Source: Chrysoperla carnea
Lineage: Eukaryota; Arthropoda; Insecta; Neuroptera; Chrysopidae
NCBI RefSeq assembly: GCF_905475395.1
Contig: NC_058342.1
Span: 37,651,640-37,715,639, forward strand
DNA: 64,000 nt
Reading direction: 5' to 3'
Positions 37,301-49,126 of the stretch are shown here, in pieces (position 1 is the stretch's first letter; every line of letters begins with the position of its first letter). Position numbers and translations under genes: made by a program. Below the pieces are notes generated by a model, which ran no database searches, was not told the DNA's origin, and was given only the letters and a program-made list of their open reading frames with translations.

Positions 37301-40300
37301 TGTATATTCACAAGCTTAACCAAATAGCATTTATTTCTTTTTATAGACATTAAGGGTTCATTTTGTTTATTTAAACAAGTAGTGGGGGAGTGTATTTTCT
37401 TCTTGAGAGTACACGTGCCTATTCATTTTTAATGAATAGGCAACTTTTTTTCTATTCTAGTAACCATCGTGGAAAAATGAATATGTATCGTTTCCTACAA
37501 CTCAAGTTTCTTTCCTAGGGTCAAGCTATTCAAAATGATAACTTCCCATACGAATATAGACAGTCGAATTTCGCCGCAAAAGTGAAAAATACAAGGAAAT
37601 TACTTGCTAAGTCAATAAATGTAAATATAGGTCCATTGTTGGTGGTAACAATTTGGTATTGAGTATCTTTTACTTATAACTCTCCTCTCACTAACAGTAT
37701 GTTGAATACTTCATGCATCGTCATACTTCATGCATCAGTCCATGGGTCCATGGGTCATCTGTATAATTAGTATAACATTATTTTTTGTCTAAACTCGTAA
37801 ATTAAAATAGTGGGTAAATCAAGTCTAAGGGACAGATGCCCCTTCCACAATACGGCAATAACTACTTAACGATTGTTTATGTTTGATGAAAGATTATTTT
37901 TGGTCATCAAATGAACTCCTAATAACATGTTTCTTAATAAAATAATTAAAATTAAATGTTTAATTTAATTTTTGATAAATATAATTTTGATAATTTTTGT
38001 ATTTGGTTTGTGTGTTTTAGAGTAACAGTGCCAAAATATACTGGTAATCTATCAGCAGCTGTTGCCCAAACCGTACATTTAGCAACATGGGAACGATTTG
38101 GTGTTGAATTTGTTTTAACATTTATCATTGTATTTACATATTTTGTATCAATGGATTCATATCGTAAAAGTTTATTTAATTCGTCAGCTTTAACGATTGG
38201 TGCTGCATATACAACTTGTACATTCGTATCGGTAAGTCTAAGTACAATTAAGCGTAATTTTAATTCCGAAAATCGAGTCCTTAAGTCCGAATTCTTAAGG
38301 CCTTTTAAAAATAATATTGCTTGGCTGTGTGGCCATGTTAGTGACTACTATTGACTATTGACTATTTGGTGTGGTGTACAAGCACAAGCACAAGCACAGG
38401 TCATGTACATACATTGGTATTGGTATTGGTATTGGTTTGTTGGTATTGGTGGTATTCGTGTAGCACCTGGTAAAAATAAATTTAATGAATTAACATACCA
38501 AAACAGCAGGTGTGCATACTTTTGACTCACTATTCAGATTCAGATACAGATACAGAATACAGAATACAGATTGCTTGTGCTTGTGTCCTTGTCACAGCCA
38601 CAGCCACAGCCACAACCATTAAGCAATTGGGTTCATTTTTTGGTAGCCTCCAGTTATTTTTTATTACATTTAAATTACAGACTATACTCCAAGTAAATTA
38701 GCAATGGTTATAAGTGTTTTTTTCTTTAAATTCTGAAATAAGCACTTTCTCAATTTAAAGTTTTTACTTTTTTTAAAAATATTTTCGGTATCCGTTCTCT
38801 TGCATCGAGAAGACCATTATTTCGATATTTTAAAATTTTTTTGATGAATCTTAAATTTTTTGTTTTTGGAAGTTGCCATTTTGTCAAAAATCATAAGTTT
38901 TACTATTCCTTCGATTAATACTTGTAATCATTTATCGACTAAAGAAATTTGCTGGATTTATTCATTTTGGATAATCCAAACCAAAGATATGGTGCTCACC
39001 GCCAGAGATCTTTTTTTAGAGGACTTCCTGGTGATCGCCTACGAGAGCAGTACCATATTAAATTTTTGAAATGGGATAACGGGATCCTAAAATTAAAGAA
39101 ATGTTCTATATGTATACCATAAAAAAACTCATAAAAAACGTGTTTTTTTGCGCTAGCAATTAGATATAACCCCTTAAGTGTAATAAGAGGAAACACAGTG
39201 CCATCTATTGAATACTTACACAAAATAAAAATAAGATTGTTTGAGCGAAATTGTATAGCTTTCACAGTCAACTATTCGCAACCAATTACTAATTTGCTTG
39301 GAGTATTGCTTTATGTTGATTTTTTGGTAGTTTCCAGGTACTTTTGATTACATTTAAAGTACAGCTACAGTCATTAGTGCACTATTTCGTATTTATTTAC
39401 ATACTATCCTCATCTTTATCTCTTCCCCTCTCTTCTCTTCTTGTCTTTAATGAATTTACAATGCAATAAAACCATATTCTCATATAAAATGTACATATTT
39501 TAAAATTTAAATTCGTTCTTCTTCAATTTATGCAATAAATTTGCATTTCACTTGCATATGTCAAAATTATAATGCTTTATTGTTAAAACAATCAACCGAT
39601 TTAATTGTTTAAATAATCTGTATGAAACTCATAGCAGCAGACTTTCAATTATCTTAATATTTCAGATGCCCTATTTGAATCCAGCTCGTTCGTTAGGACC
39701 ATCATTTGTATTAAATAAATGGGACAATCATTGGGTGTACTGGTTTGGACCAATGGTTGGAGGTGTTTTGTCTGGTTTAATCTATGAGTTTATATTTCAT
39801 TCGAGAAGACGATTTCAATCGCAAAACGGAAAATCAAAACATCATCATCACCATCACCATCGATCAATCGATGGTGTCGATGAATCGAGTACTCGAAGCA
39901 TGCCGTCCTGTGATGACGACGATGACCACGATAACTATGACGATTTAGAGAAAGCGGCTAACATGAATAAATACCATGGTTCACAACATGGAGGTGCTTC
40001 TAATTACAATACGTATCGCGCTGCTCCACCACCCACCATGGGTGCAAACATCAATGCAGCTGCTGCAGGTTTGTTTCATTTCATTCTTTAAACTGGGGTT
40101 AAAAAAAAAGGTTATAAAATCCTGTTTTGTTTTAGGAACAACAAATGGTATCATGAGCACAATCGGTGGTATCAATTACTGTCAAAATTCCCAAACATAC
40201 GGCACCACAAATCTTCAACATCAAACTACAAATCATCAATCCACAACAAAATTAAATCGTGTTGAATCAATATACGGCGGTACAAAATCACTTTACTGTA

Positions 40301-41046
40301 AATCACCACCGTTAACACGTGCAAACCTAAATCGCTCACAATCAGTTTACACCAAATCGAACTGTAACATCAATTTATTGCTGCCACGTTCGGGTCCACT
40401 AATACCCGCTCAAAGTATGTATCCAATTCGAATCGTTCAACAGCAACCGAATCAACAATCGCCGAATAATCAACAACAAAATCAACATCAAATCTCATCA
40501 AATCAAGCACATGTACAAAATCAAAACGTACAAAATCAAATTCAACAACAAACTTCAAGTAATCAACAACAAACAAACACAAATCAACAGATTCAACAAA
40601 CAAATCAACAAATTCAACAACAAGCGGTCGTGAATCGTTCAAGTGATCCAAATTACGGGGTGCTACCACTTAACATGCAAAATACGTTGGCCAGACAACA
40701 GCAACAGAATCAACAACAAACAATCAACAACAATGGTGGGGGAAGTAACACAAATTATAATACAATTGAAATGATACGACCATCACCACCACCTCCATTA
40801 CCTCCACCATCTTCATCGTCATCAACATCATCAACAACAATTACGATGCGGGAGAGGGAGCGAGATAGAGATGCATCATCATATCATCATCATTATCAAC
40901 ATCAAAGCTCACATCATCAACAAGCATCACATCATCAACCAGCGCAACATCATCAGAATCATCATCAAATCAACAGAACTTTACAGCAACAACAACAACA
41001 ACAGCAACAATGTAATACATTAACATTACCGCCACAATATAAATAG
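31334..41046 (+). CDS. bib: Big brain, MIP/aquaporin-family channel
   Basis: Neurogenic membrane protein of the aquaporin superfamily, acting in Notch-dependent lateral inhibition. Exons 31334-31703, 32110-32236, 38021-38231, 39666-40068 and 40136-41046, 673 residues, all phases consistent. Start MAEESLTLA, then DSIEYHIVTLFEKIEELR, near-identical in pattern to Drosophila Bib. Six TM segments with pore motifs GAHINPAVT and YLNPARSLGP; TM1 contains FWRSVIAECMASF, retaining the Glu linked in fly Bib to ion conductance. The long cytoplasmic tail has a poly-His run, acidic patch, conserved GGTKSLYCKSPPLTRANLN and RSQSVYTKSN blocks, and Gln/Asn/His-rich low complexity. It ends PPQYK before TAG. Intron 2 (32237-38020, 5.8 kb) holds transposon relics. 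Confidence 0.97.
34405..34870 (+). mobile_element. Inverted-repeat element family B, copy 3 (in bib intron 2)
   Basis: Starts TCTAACAAAATTAAATAGAA and has AATTAATGCATCTTTGAAAT. Its second half is the reverse complement of 42670-42835 (TTATAAAAAAATTAACAACTTT; CATCACTGTTTATCCGTGAGG). No complete right terminus. Confidence 0.6.
35897..36862 (+). other. Exon-like open frames inside bib intron 2, unrecognised
   Basis: Three open stretches look less compositional than the surrounding intron: 35899-36096 after an AG acceptor (reads PSISNNKPNTIESIYRLKNK and on), 36233-36457 (TFDTEHKCIFSVKILVQKEE, LDQVYVCTFN, a hydrophobic YHYLWLLWHCMYV), and 36722-36862 after CATCCAG (ENTLRNNSLFQISRDSSEF). I recognise no family. 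A simple splice of the second to the third frame does not keep phase, and none starts with a good ATG. Could be a nested gene, a decayed copy, or chance. The region lies inside the foldback structure 35981-37768. Confidence 0.2.
35981..37768. mobile_element. 1.8-kb inverted-repeat (foldback) structure in bib intron 2
   Basis: Left arm ATTATATAGATGATCCATGG ... AACATACTATTAGTGAGAGG ... AGTTATAAGTAAAA; right arm TTTTACTTATAACTCTCCTC ... ACAGTATGTTGAATAC ... CCATGGGTCATCTGTATAAT. Arms of about 100 bp at 35981-36085 and 37663-37768 with good pairing. The right arm carries a short tandem duplication of CTTCATGCATCGT. Confidence 0.7.
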
Positions 41047-42384
41047 CAACGCAGCGCAGCGCTGCGGTAGCTTATCGGGTTCAATTGTAAATTTGTAAAG
41101 AGTGCATGACGAGGGGACAACCTCTATCAAATGGAAGAGGTATTTTTAAAGATGAAGGGAATATGTGTAAATTTTAAAACCCTTATGCCTTCCTAATCAA
41201 GCCCACAAAAAGTGTGATGGGCACGACACAGCACCCGAAAATCGACCAAATGCGAATCGGAGTATAAATTCGCTCATGATCGATATAGTGCATTCCTACA
41301 AAGGAGATGTTTACAAAATATATGACGCCCTGACCAAAATTTTGTACAGTGTATTTGTTATCATAGTGTCACATTTAGACTCTAAACTACTGAACGGATT
41401 TTGATGAAATTTTTACAACTTTAAATAATTTGATTTAGGTGCCTACTTAAATAATAAATTCAAATCTTTAGCTCTTTTTTTTTCTCGGGAAACGTTGAAA
41501 ATATCATCGATTTCCAGATGTTTAGTAAAGCAAGCCCGAATAATCTTTCCTGTCCCATTGACGCACGCAGCCAAGATTTTACCTCGCTAAGCTGGCCGGA
41601 AGAGCTACGCTACAAATCTTGATTGCATGCTTCGCATCAGAATTAATTTTTTGTATTGGAAAATGGAAATGAATTATAGATTTGATGGAAATTTTGGTTT
41701 ACTCTCAATCAATTTCTAGTTCATCCTGTGTTAGATAAATTCAATCAGAATTTAGAAGATATTTTAGAAATTGTATGTGAAGAGTTTCTTTCAATATACA
41801 TTTATACAGAGTGTTTAGGAAAAAAAGTATTTTTAATCATTCATTAAATTTTTGTCTTTTTCTCGAACACTCTGTATATAAGAAATAAGACTGAATATAA
41901 TAAGTTTGTCCAGCTTCCCTTTCTAATAATTTAGAACTCCTTCGACCACGAATAAAATAAATTTCACAAAGCTGAAAGAGTTTGTAAGTTTGTGGAACGA
42001 GTGTAATTAAACATTTGTATTTCCTAGAAAATTTCCCAACCCATCTTTCTCGAAAAAAGGTATAAACCTGTTGATAATGAACAATAGGTAATGTATTTAT
42101 TGTACAAAATAAACAGAAACAGATAACATTGAGGTTAAGGTTGAGGTTGAAGTGGAATGAGAGGGGAGTGATTAAAAAGACATTAAAACAGGTGCAAGTT
42201 ATACAATAAAATAAAACATTAAAATAAAAACGTGATTATACAAAACATAATTATTATTGGAAATGGAAATGGAAAGAACTATAATCTATGGAGTATGGAT
42301 TTATAGTACAAGAAATATAGATTTTAAATTAAAAAAAAAAACTTTTAATACCTCGCTCAAAATTATTACAAATTCTTGTCTTAT

Positions 42385-42995
42385 AGAGCGTGATAATCTA
42401 TTAAAATTAATGCATCTTTGAAATTTTATTTATTAGGTTGTAAACACTTTGTAATAAAAAAGTCCCTTTCTCAGGGGCATACCTAAATCTCTTTTAGGGG
42501 GGTAGTTGGGAGTTTTTAATCAGTAACTAACAAAAATTTTCGATAATTTTGAAGTTTTTGCAAGTGTTTTCTGGAATTTGTTTTTTTTTTTGCTTTTCTA
42601 GAATGTTTCATAAAAAATCAACATCCTTTTTTTTATAGTTTTGGAGAAAATGAATACCAATGGTTTTTTTCCTTAGTTGTGCCCTCACGGGTAAACAGTG
42701 ATATTTACGAAAGAATGCTTCAAATAAAAGTTGTTAATTTTTTTATAAGGGATAACTTTTACATTTAAACTTTTGTTCTATCTGTAACGGTTTACAAGTT
42801 GGATACTTTTTCATTTGATTGAATGAGCAAAAAAGTTATTTTAAAATTGGAATATCTCGGTAAACTTTAAAGCTAGAAAGTCGAAAAAAAAACTTCTTCA
42901 GCTAGAACTTTTAATAAAATTTCAAAGATGCATTAATTTTTACTTTGTTACCATGATATTGTTGTTTATTTTATTGGACTATATTTCTTGTACTA
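42385..42995. mobile_element. Inverted-repeat element family B, longest copy
   Basis: About 610 bp. Left AATTAATGCATCTTTGAAAT, right ATTTCAAAGATGCATTAATT, with TTACCATGATATTGTTGTTT outside. The core includes the block shared with the esterase intron (27600-27740) and the block inverted in copy 3. No ORF above background. Confidence 0.75.
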
Positions 42996-43849
42996 TAAAA
43001 ATAAAAATAAATAATCAAACAATAGAATTCAATCAACAAACTTATTGTTTAATTTTCTATTACATAACAACGACCAACGACCAACAACCAACGATTCAAC
43101 GACTGAACGACATTTAAATCGACATCGACACTGCTAATGGCAGTCGTGCAGTCGTGCAGTCGTCAGTCGTTCAGTCGTAGAACGTAGAACGTAGCTACAG
43201 CTGTCTGTATCTGTACTCAATACTTACTCACTATTGTTAACTGTAATCGTGAGTCGTGAGTTGTGAGTCGGCATTCGACAACGATAATCACAACCACATA
43301 ATGCAAATGAATTCAATATATATGTTACGGTTCAAGTGTAAAATTTAGTCAAAGTATAAAACTCGACATTTATCTCCTACCAAGCGTTTCTTTCATTACT
43401 TCACAAACATCTTCGGGTTGGGAATCCGAATTTACTGAGTTAGAGTTGTTATATTTACCGATTTAGAAGGATGTCTTCGATTTTCGAGGTATGTCTCGAT
43501 TTCCGGATAAAGATATAAATTTTGCGGATTGAAAAATATTATTTTTGTTCTTATAAAAAAAAACAAATTGAAACTTTTTCAAATCATTAAAACTAAATTT
43601 TGAATTTGAACTGTAACATATACAACAAAAAACACAGGGGTGTATTTATAGGTATCGTATAAAAGAAAACATGTTCAATTGTGTGTTGCCTTGCGTCAAC
43701 TAAATTCAAACAATGTTCAATATTAACGAGATTCAATTCGTTTTTATTTTTTATAAATATTTATATGAAAATCATTTTGAAATGTTTATACAACTATTTA
43801 CATACATATTAGATTACAGGGTGTCCAACATCTTATTTTTACATCTTAT

Positions 43850-44005
43850 TTTGAGAGTTGAAAACATAAAAAAACTTTGGTTATTGACGCTTTTTCGATA
43901 TTTTTAGAGCACTTTTTTACATTTACGTCATATAAATTGCCTAGTTTACGGTATTTTTAGAGCATTTTCTTACATTTAAGTGATACAAATTGCCTGGTGG
44001 GAGGG
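43850..44005 (+). repeat. Dispersed repeat family E, copy 2
   Basis: GACGCTTTTTCGATATTTTT, TTTTACATTTACGTCATATA and AATTGCCTAGTTTACGG; matches 29340-29510. A short relic also sits at 47995-48070. Confidence 0.65.
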
Positions 44006-44326
44006 GGTTTCACGAATGTAGTCTCCTGTTACAAAGAAGGAGAGAAGAGATGGTACCATTAAAATTTTTCTTATCAAAAAGACTGACGTTATAAAACTAT
44101 TACCTAATAAGCCCTGTGTTTTTTTTCTAAAATTTTCAAATTTCATGTCTTTTTAAACAAAAATGATTTAGCAAAAATAAGTTTTTGCTAAAAATTGATA
44201 GCGGTTCATTCTGTTGAACCTGAATCATCCTGTCCTGTGTATAAAGAAAAATCATTTAAAGAATTATAATAATGTTTATATCTGTATATATTTAGTGTAT
44301 TTTTATATTTTCATCATATTATTTAA

Positions 44327-44968
44327 CCCTTAACTGGCATTGTGTGCTCCAAATAACAAAATAACATCATGTTTTGCTAAGCAGGCAAATTAATACGTGC
44401 CATTTTCTAGCTTCAATTTCGTATTATTTACGATAAAATAATTTTTTCGATTATCAAGGGTTTGAAAATACAATAAAACCTCGATAAATTAATATTTATA
44501 AAAGTTTTTGAAGAAAATTTACTTTAATAATATCATTTAAAGCTTCAAGCTCACGAGCATGAATTTAAATACACGCAATTTAACACAATGTGTTGCTAAA
44601 ACGCTCGTTAATTTTAATGATAACTGTTCGAATTAACTTACATTTAAATTATATATCATTCATATTTTGAACAGATCTTGTAGCAGAGGTGGATTCAGAA
44701 ATGAATTAAGTCCTTTATTTTAGTGCTTTAGTTTCAAATTCTTAATTTCTAAGAACCTATAAAATTGCGTTGGTTGTTCAAGGAAAGTCTTTTCTTCGGG
44801 GAATACTTTCATCAAAATATCAGTTTTCTAAGTCTAAAGAATGCATCGTTACTAACATACATAAGTTTATCGAGATTTTACTGTATTATTAACTTAAAAA
44901 ATTTAACATTAATGAACTAATTTCGACAATAATAATTTAATAATAAACTTAACAGAACCAATTAAGGG
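44327..44968. mobile_element. piggyBac-like MITE flanked by TTAA, with nested insertion
   Basis: Ends CCCTTAACTGG and CCAATTAAGGG are inverted repeats (10 of 11 pair), each bordered by TTAA (44323-44326 and 44969-44972). TTAA target sites and CCCTT ends are characteristic of piggyBac-type elements. It contains the pogo-like element 44471-44883. No transposase. Confidence 0.75.
44471..44883. mobile_element. pogo/Tc1-like MITE nested in the piggyBac-like element
   Basis: Left end TA-CAATAAAACCTCGATAAATT and right end TTTATCGAGATTTTACTG-TA are inverted repeats with TA on both sides. CAGTAAAACCTCGATAA-type ends are typical of pogo-like derivatives. Related ends recur at 56971-57040. Confidence 0.7.
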
Positions 44969-46111
44969 TTAAATAACGAAATCATATAGAGGCCATGTCA
45001 AGCATTTTTAGTGTAAACCAACCTATAGAATGGAGAAACATTCATGTGAATAATTTTTTTTTGAATATTTTGTGTTATTTTTATATAATTTTGAAAGTAT
45101 TTATTTAAAAAACTAAATGAAAAAATTAAAAAAAAAAAGGTTAAGAAATTTATAAATCACCTATATATATATTTTAAAATATATGTATGTTTGTATGTTT
45201 GTATGTATGTATGTATATATATATATAAAATAAATAAACGAACGTTTTCACGAACACACGAAACGCGAAATAACGAAACGAATAACCTACAGAAATTAGT
45301 AAGTGGCATTTACCACGATACTCGTTTCAACTCCATTCATCTTTATTACAGCTAAACCTTTTTAGGCCTGAGATTGACATATATTATCCGACAAAATTTA
45401 CATAACTGGGACCATTCGACACTCCCCTAAAAACCGGAAAAAACCCTGAAATTATGTTTTTCAGTTCCATGCATGCAAAAAAGATGGGACATACTAACAG
45501 AACAATTACGCTATCTTATCTTTGAGACCAAGGTGAGTTATAGAAAGAGACTTATAGCGAGCGTAATGTTTCGAGAAACAAGTGAATTTTGTAGTTTTCG
45601 AGATTTAATCAGAATGGAAAAATGTCAAAATATCGTTCGAAGGAAAGAAATAAGAAGGAAATTTTGTTCTGTAAGTATCATCTAAAAACTTCTGAAGATA
45701 TTGAAATCGGGAGTTCCGAGAAATCGGGAGATAAATCAGAAAATTGGGTGAAACTATACGATTTCCAGAATCTCCCACAACTATATTTGTATTCAATTCT
45801 AAAAAATCAAGAACAGTATGAATTATGGTGGAAAATCGAGAATCAGAGTAGGCAATTTCTGAGTTGTTCCTAGTTTTGTGAATCAACAGCAATGGATTTG
45901 TGACGTTAGATTGACGACCTATCAGGTTGGATGAATCAGTTGATAAGATGAATCAACTCGAATTTCGAGTAACCGATTCGCACATATTCGAAACGCACTA
46001 AAACCAACAAATAAAATGTGAGTTGATGATGTTATTAAAACATCGTAAATAGCGATCTATGCCGAAGTGAAGTATCGCTCACGAACATACTAGCAAACAT
46101 AAATACATGTA

Positions 46112-46579
46112 TAGTCAAAATCGGGTATAAGGACATGGAAGTTCCTGTGGGTAAATAGGGAGCAATTAACTGCTTTATCGTTATTGACACGTTAAAGATA
46201 GGTTTCAGTAGATGGCGTTGTTACACGATTATTATGCAGGGGGTTTTTGAAACAGAAAGTTTAATCTCGAAAACGGCTCGAAAACGTATGCAGGGGATTT
46301 CGGGGGTGAAAAATTAATCTAGCAAGGTTTCATTTAACATGAATAACGAGCAAAGCTCGATCATTCAGCTACTTAAAATTAAAATTTAAAATTTCTGTTT
46401 AAAAAAACAGTGTACTATAAAATTGCAATGTACAGTCCGATCAACGGAACAGTCCGATTAAGGAATGCCTCTCGAACGGGAAATCATGATCATATTTTTT
46501 TCTCTGCTAGTGCGTTGGCATTGGTTGTAATAACCGAATTGTCGTTATAAGCGATAGTCGTTACAAGGGGTTCTGACTG
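46112..46579. mobile_element. Tc1/pogo-like MITE carrying a family C repeat
   Basis: Left TATAGTCAAAATCGGGTATA, right TTACAAGGGGTTCTGACTG-TA, similar to CAGTC-type ends with TA flanks. Pairing is imperfect. The family C segment (GCAGGGGATTTCGGGGGTGA) lies inside at 46254-46365. A related end (TACAGTCGCAATCGTCTATA) is at about 34228 in the bib intron. Confidence 0.5.
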
Positions 46580-48389
46580 TATAAATGTATATAGTGTACA
46601 TGTATATATATGTTATTGGTAGGTAGGTAGGTAGGTATATACATGTACATGTGACGAACCAAGACGACAGTTCACAGTTCTACATGAACACTACTCGTTG
46701 TATTTGCTAGTGCTAAGTCTAGTAAAGCAGATCAGAGCTATCTAGTAGTACATACTAGTCTCTAGTCCTTAGTCGCTGTTTAGTGAGCTTATGACGAGCT
46801 TCCACACGGTACACAGTACACGGTACACGGTACACGGTACACGGCACACGGTACACGGTACATGGAGGAACACCAAACACGGTATATAGCTCCTCACTTT
46901 ACTACGAACTCGTTGTCAGTGTTTTCTGTTTGAATTCGTTCGAATCAAAAGTCAAAACCATAATGCAGTCACTTGTTTTGTGGTGATTCAAAATCTTCGA
47001 CCTACGACCTGCGAGACTCGATGTACCTACTATGAGAAAAGATACATTTTCATTTTCAAAACAGCATCCATAATCAAGACAAGATGAATCTGTATCTGTA
47101 TCTGTTTTTAACTCAATTTTAAAACAAAATTTATGTTTTTACTTTACTTTCTAAAATCAATGTTTATTTTTTTGAAAAAAATACAATTGAAAAGTGTTGT
47201 TTTTCTTTAAAAAAAAAAGAGAAAAAAAATACATAACCTGCATTTTCTTATCATTTTCATCTTAAAAAAAAAAAAACATAAAATTATAATAAAATTAAAA
47301 TGCATGCAATTTTCACACGATGCAAGAAAATTATGTTTTTAATCATGATTTGAAAATAAAAGTGAACACGATACCCGTAAGTACTGATTACTGCAATGCA
47401 CGCATATTTATCATAATATTGACTGTTTTGTAGACTGGACTTTGTCCGTGTCCACATTTATTGTTTTTTTATGTGTTGCACCGATTTTTATGTATTTAAT
47501 AACGTTTAACGATCACTGTTTCACGAATTCTAAATTATCAATTAAAATACTCTTCAAATTTGACCCAATTCCCTGAAATCCTTTAAGTAATGTACACAGA
47601 AAAAATGGTTTTTATGTGTTTCATGCAAACTTTTGTTCTTGGCCAAAAGGAAATCATTTTTCCCTTGTAAATACATTTTTTAAATATTGTATTCATCATT
47701 CAAAAGAGCATCTCAAGTAGTGATTCCTTTTTAAAAGTAGGGAAACAAATTTTTTCAAATAATTCGAAAAATATTCGTTGAAAATAAAGGGCACAGAACA
47801 TAATAGGCAGCGTAGGAAACCGTAAAACAGCGTAATTAAGATTATGAAATTTATAAAATTAATTTTATGTTCATTTAATCTCCGTTTTCAAAGTAGTACT
47901 GACGCATTTCGAACTACAATGTAGTCATCATCAGTATAAGTTAGATAATATACGAGTTCTTATTTTCTGAATATTACCTGTAGCTAGGTCTTTACTTTTT
48001 AGAGCATTTTCTTACATTCACGTCATACAAATTGCCTAGTTGACTAGTCACGTGAGTGAGAGACTAGTCACCACTTTAAAAAGAATTTTCTGTGCTAAAA
48101 TTTAATAATCCCAAATATTCTTTAACTTCCAAGTTTGTCATCAATCAATCAGCTTTTGGAGCGTACTGTAGCTACGTTTTTAACTTTTCAAGTTAATCCT
48201 AAGAAAACTTACTTTCTTGGAAAATGCCTTAAGCTCATGTTAGAAGTGTTTTTTTTTTTAATAACTGCAGGCATAGTTGGCTTTAAATTGCATACGTACT
48301 TACATCACGAAAAATAATAGTTAGGGAGCTGGTGGCCTAAATTATTAACTCATTTTAATCCCACTATAATAAAGACGAAGAGATATTTT

Positions 48390-48480
48390 TTATTTGTTTG
48401 TTTAAGCGTTCTAATCTCTGGAACTACCAGTCTGATTCGAAAAACTCTGTGTATTTTATGGTCAGATTTATGAGGAATAG
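48390..48480 (+). repeat. Dispersed repeat family N, copy 1
   Basis: TTTGTTTGTTTAAGCGTTCT then AATCTCTGGAACTACCAGTC. A second copy is at 56655-56720 (TTTGTTTGTTTGAATGCGTT, TCTGGAACTCTACCAG). The motif resembles sequence common in insect Helitron-type elements; assignment by resemblance only. Confidence 0.5.
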
Positions 48481-49126
48481 CATGAGCATTTTCTTTTTTT
48501 GAAATTAGAAATTACACACGTCGAAAATCCAGGCTTGGCTCTCTGATTACAAAAAAAAAATTCCATGAAACCGAATTGGGGGAAGGGATATAACTCTTAA
48601 TTGAAAAAAAAATATTAGATGGTAAAATTTTGATAAAATAATTTTAATCGCTAATCAATAGATGGGATTTGATTGATTGTAGATAAAATAATTGGATATC
48701 GGATTGTGAAATATGAACGAAATAATGATTGCATTCACGAAGTACAAACAAATTGAATCACATTGTTGTAATCAACAATTGAGTTGACAGAACTCACTCA
48801 ACTCAACGCATAAATTCAACTCACTGCAAGAAGTGGGTGAATCAACTTCAAGATCCACACACTACTGACTGCTGATTGCTGATTGCTGATTGCTGACTGC
48901 TGACTGCAGACTCAACTCAATAATGTTGATGGTATTCGTGTTGATCAAATCTGCATTTGCATTGATTAAAAACTCAATAAATCGCTCAACATATTTAAAA
49001 GTTGGAGCAGTAGCAATAGCTGTAGCTGTAGCTGTACCTGTACCACTACCTGTGACAGTCACAGTGATGTACAACACTTGATATAACTTTCTTTTCAATT
49101 TGAAAATCATTCTTCATTTTTTGGCA

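Larger units (their letters stand above)
41047..49126. other. 8-kb intergenic region between bib and the R7BP-like gene
   Basis: No recognisable gene. It holds AT-rich sequence, a family B element, a nested piggyBac-like/pogo-like pair, family C, E and N copies, (GTAG)n at 46616-46640, a (CGGTACA)n run near 46805-46862 and a TGATTGC/TGACTGC run at 48864-48905. ACTACTGAACGGATTTTGAT at about 41388 resembles sequence common in insect non-autonomous transposons. The 5' UTR of the R7BP-like gene may lie upstream of 49127 but cannot be placed. Confidence 0.5.

Noticed and set aside
40370-40669. 99-codon antisense ORF under the bib tail (and the 64-codon one at 39981-40175)
   Set aside because: Antisense shadows of the CAA-rich bib coding exons.
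45473-45892. Overlapping 70-95-codon ORFs on both strands
   Set aside because: No homology, no splice-consistent neighbours, AT-rich composition.
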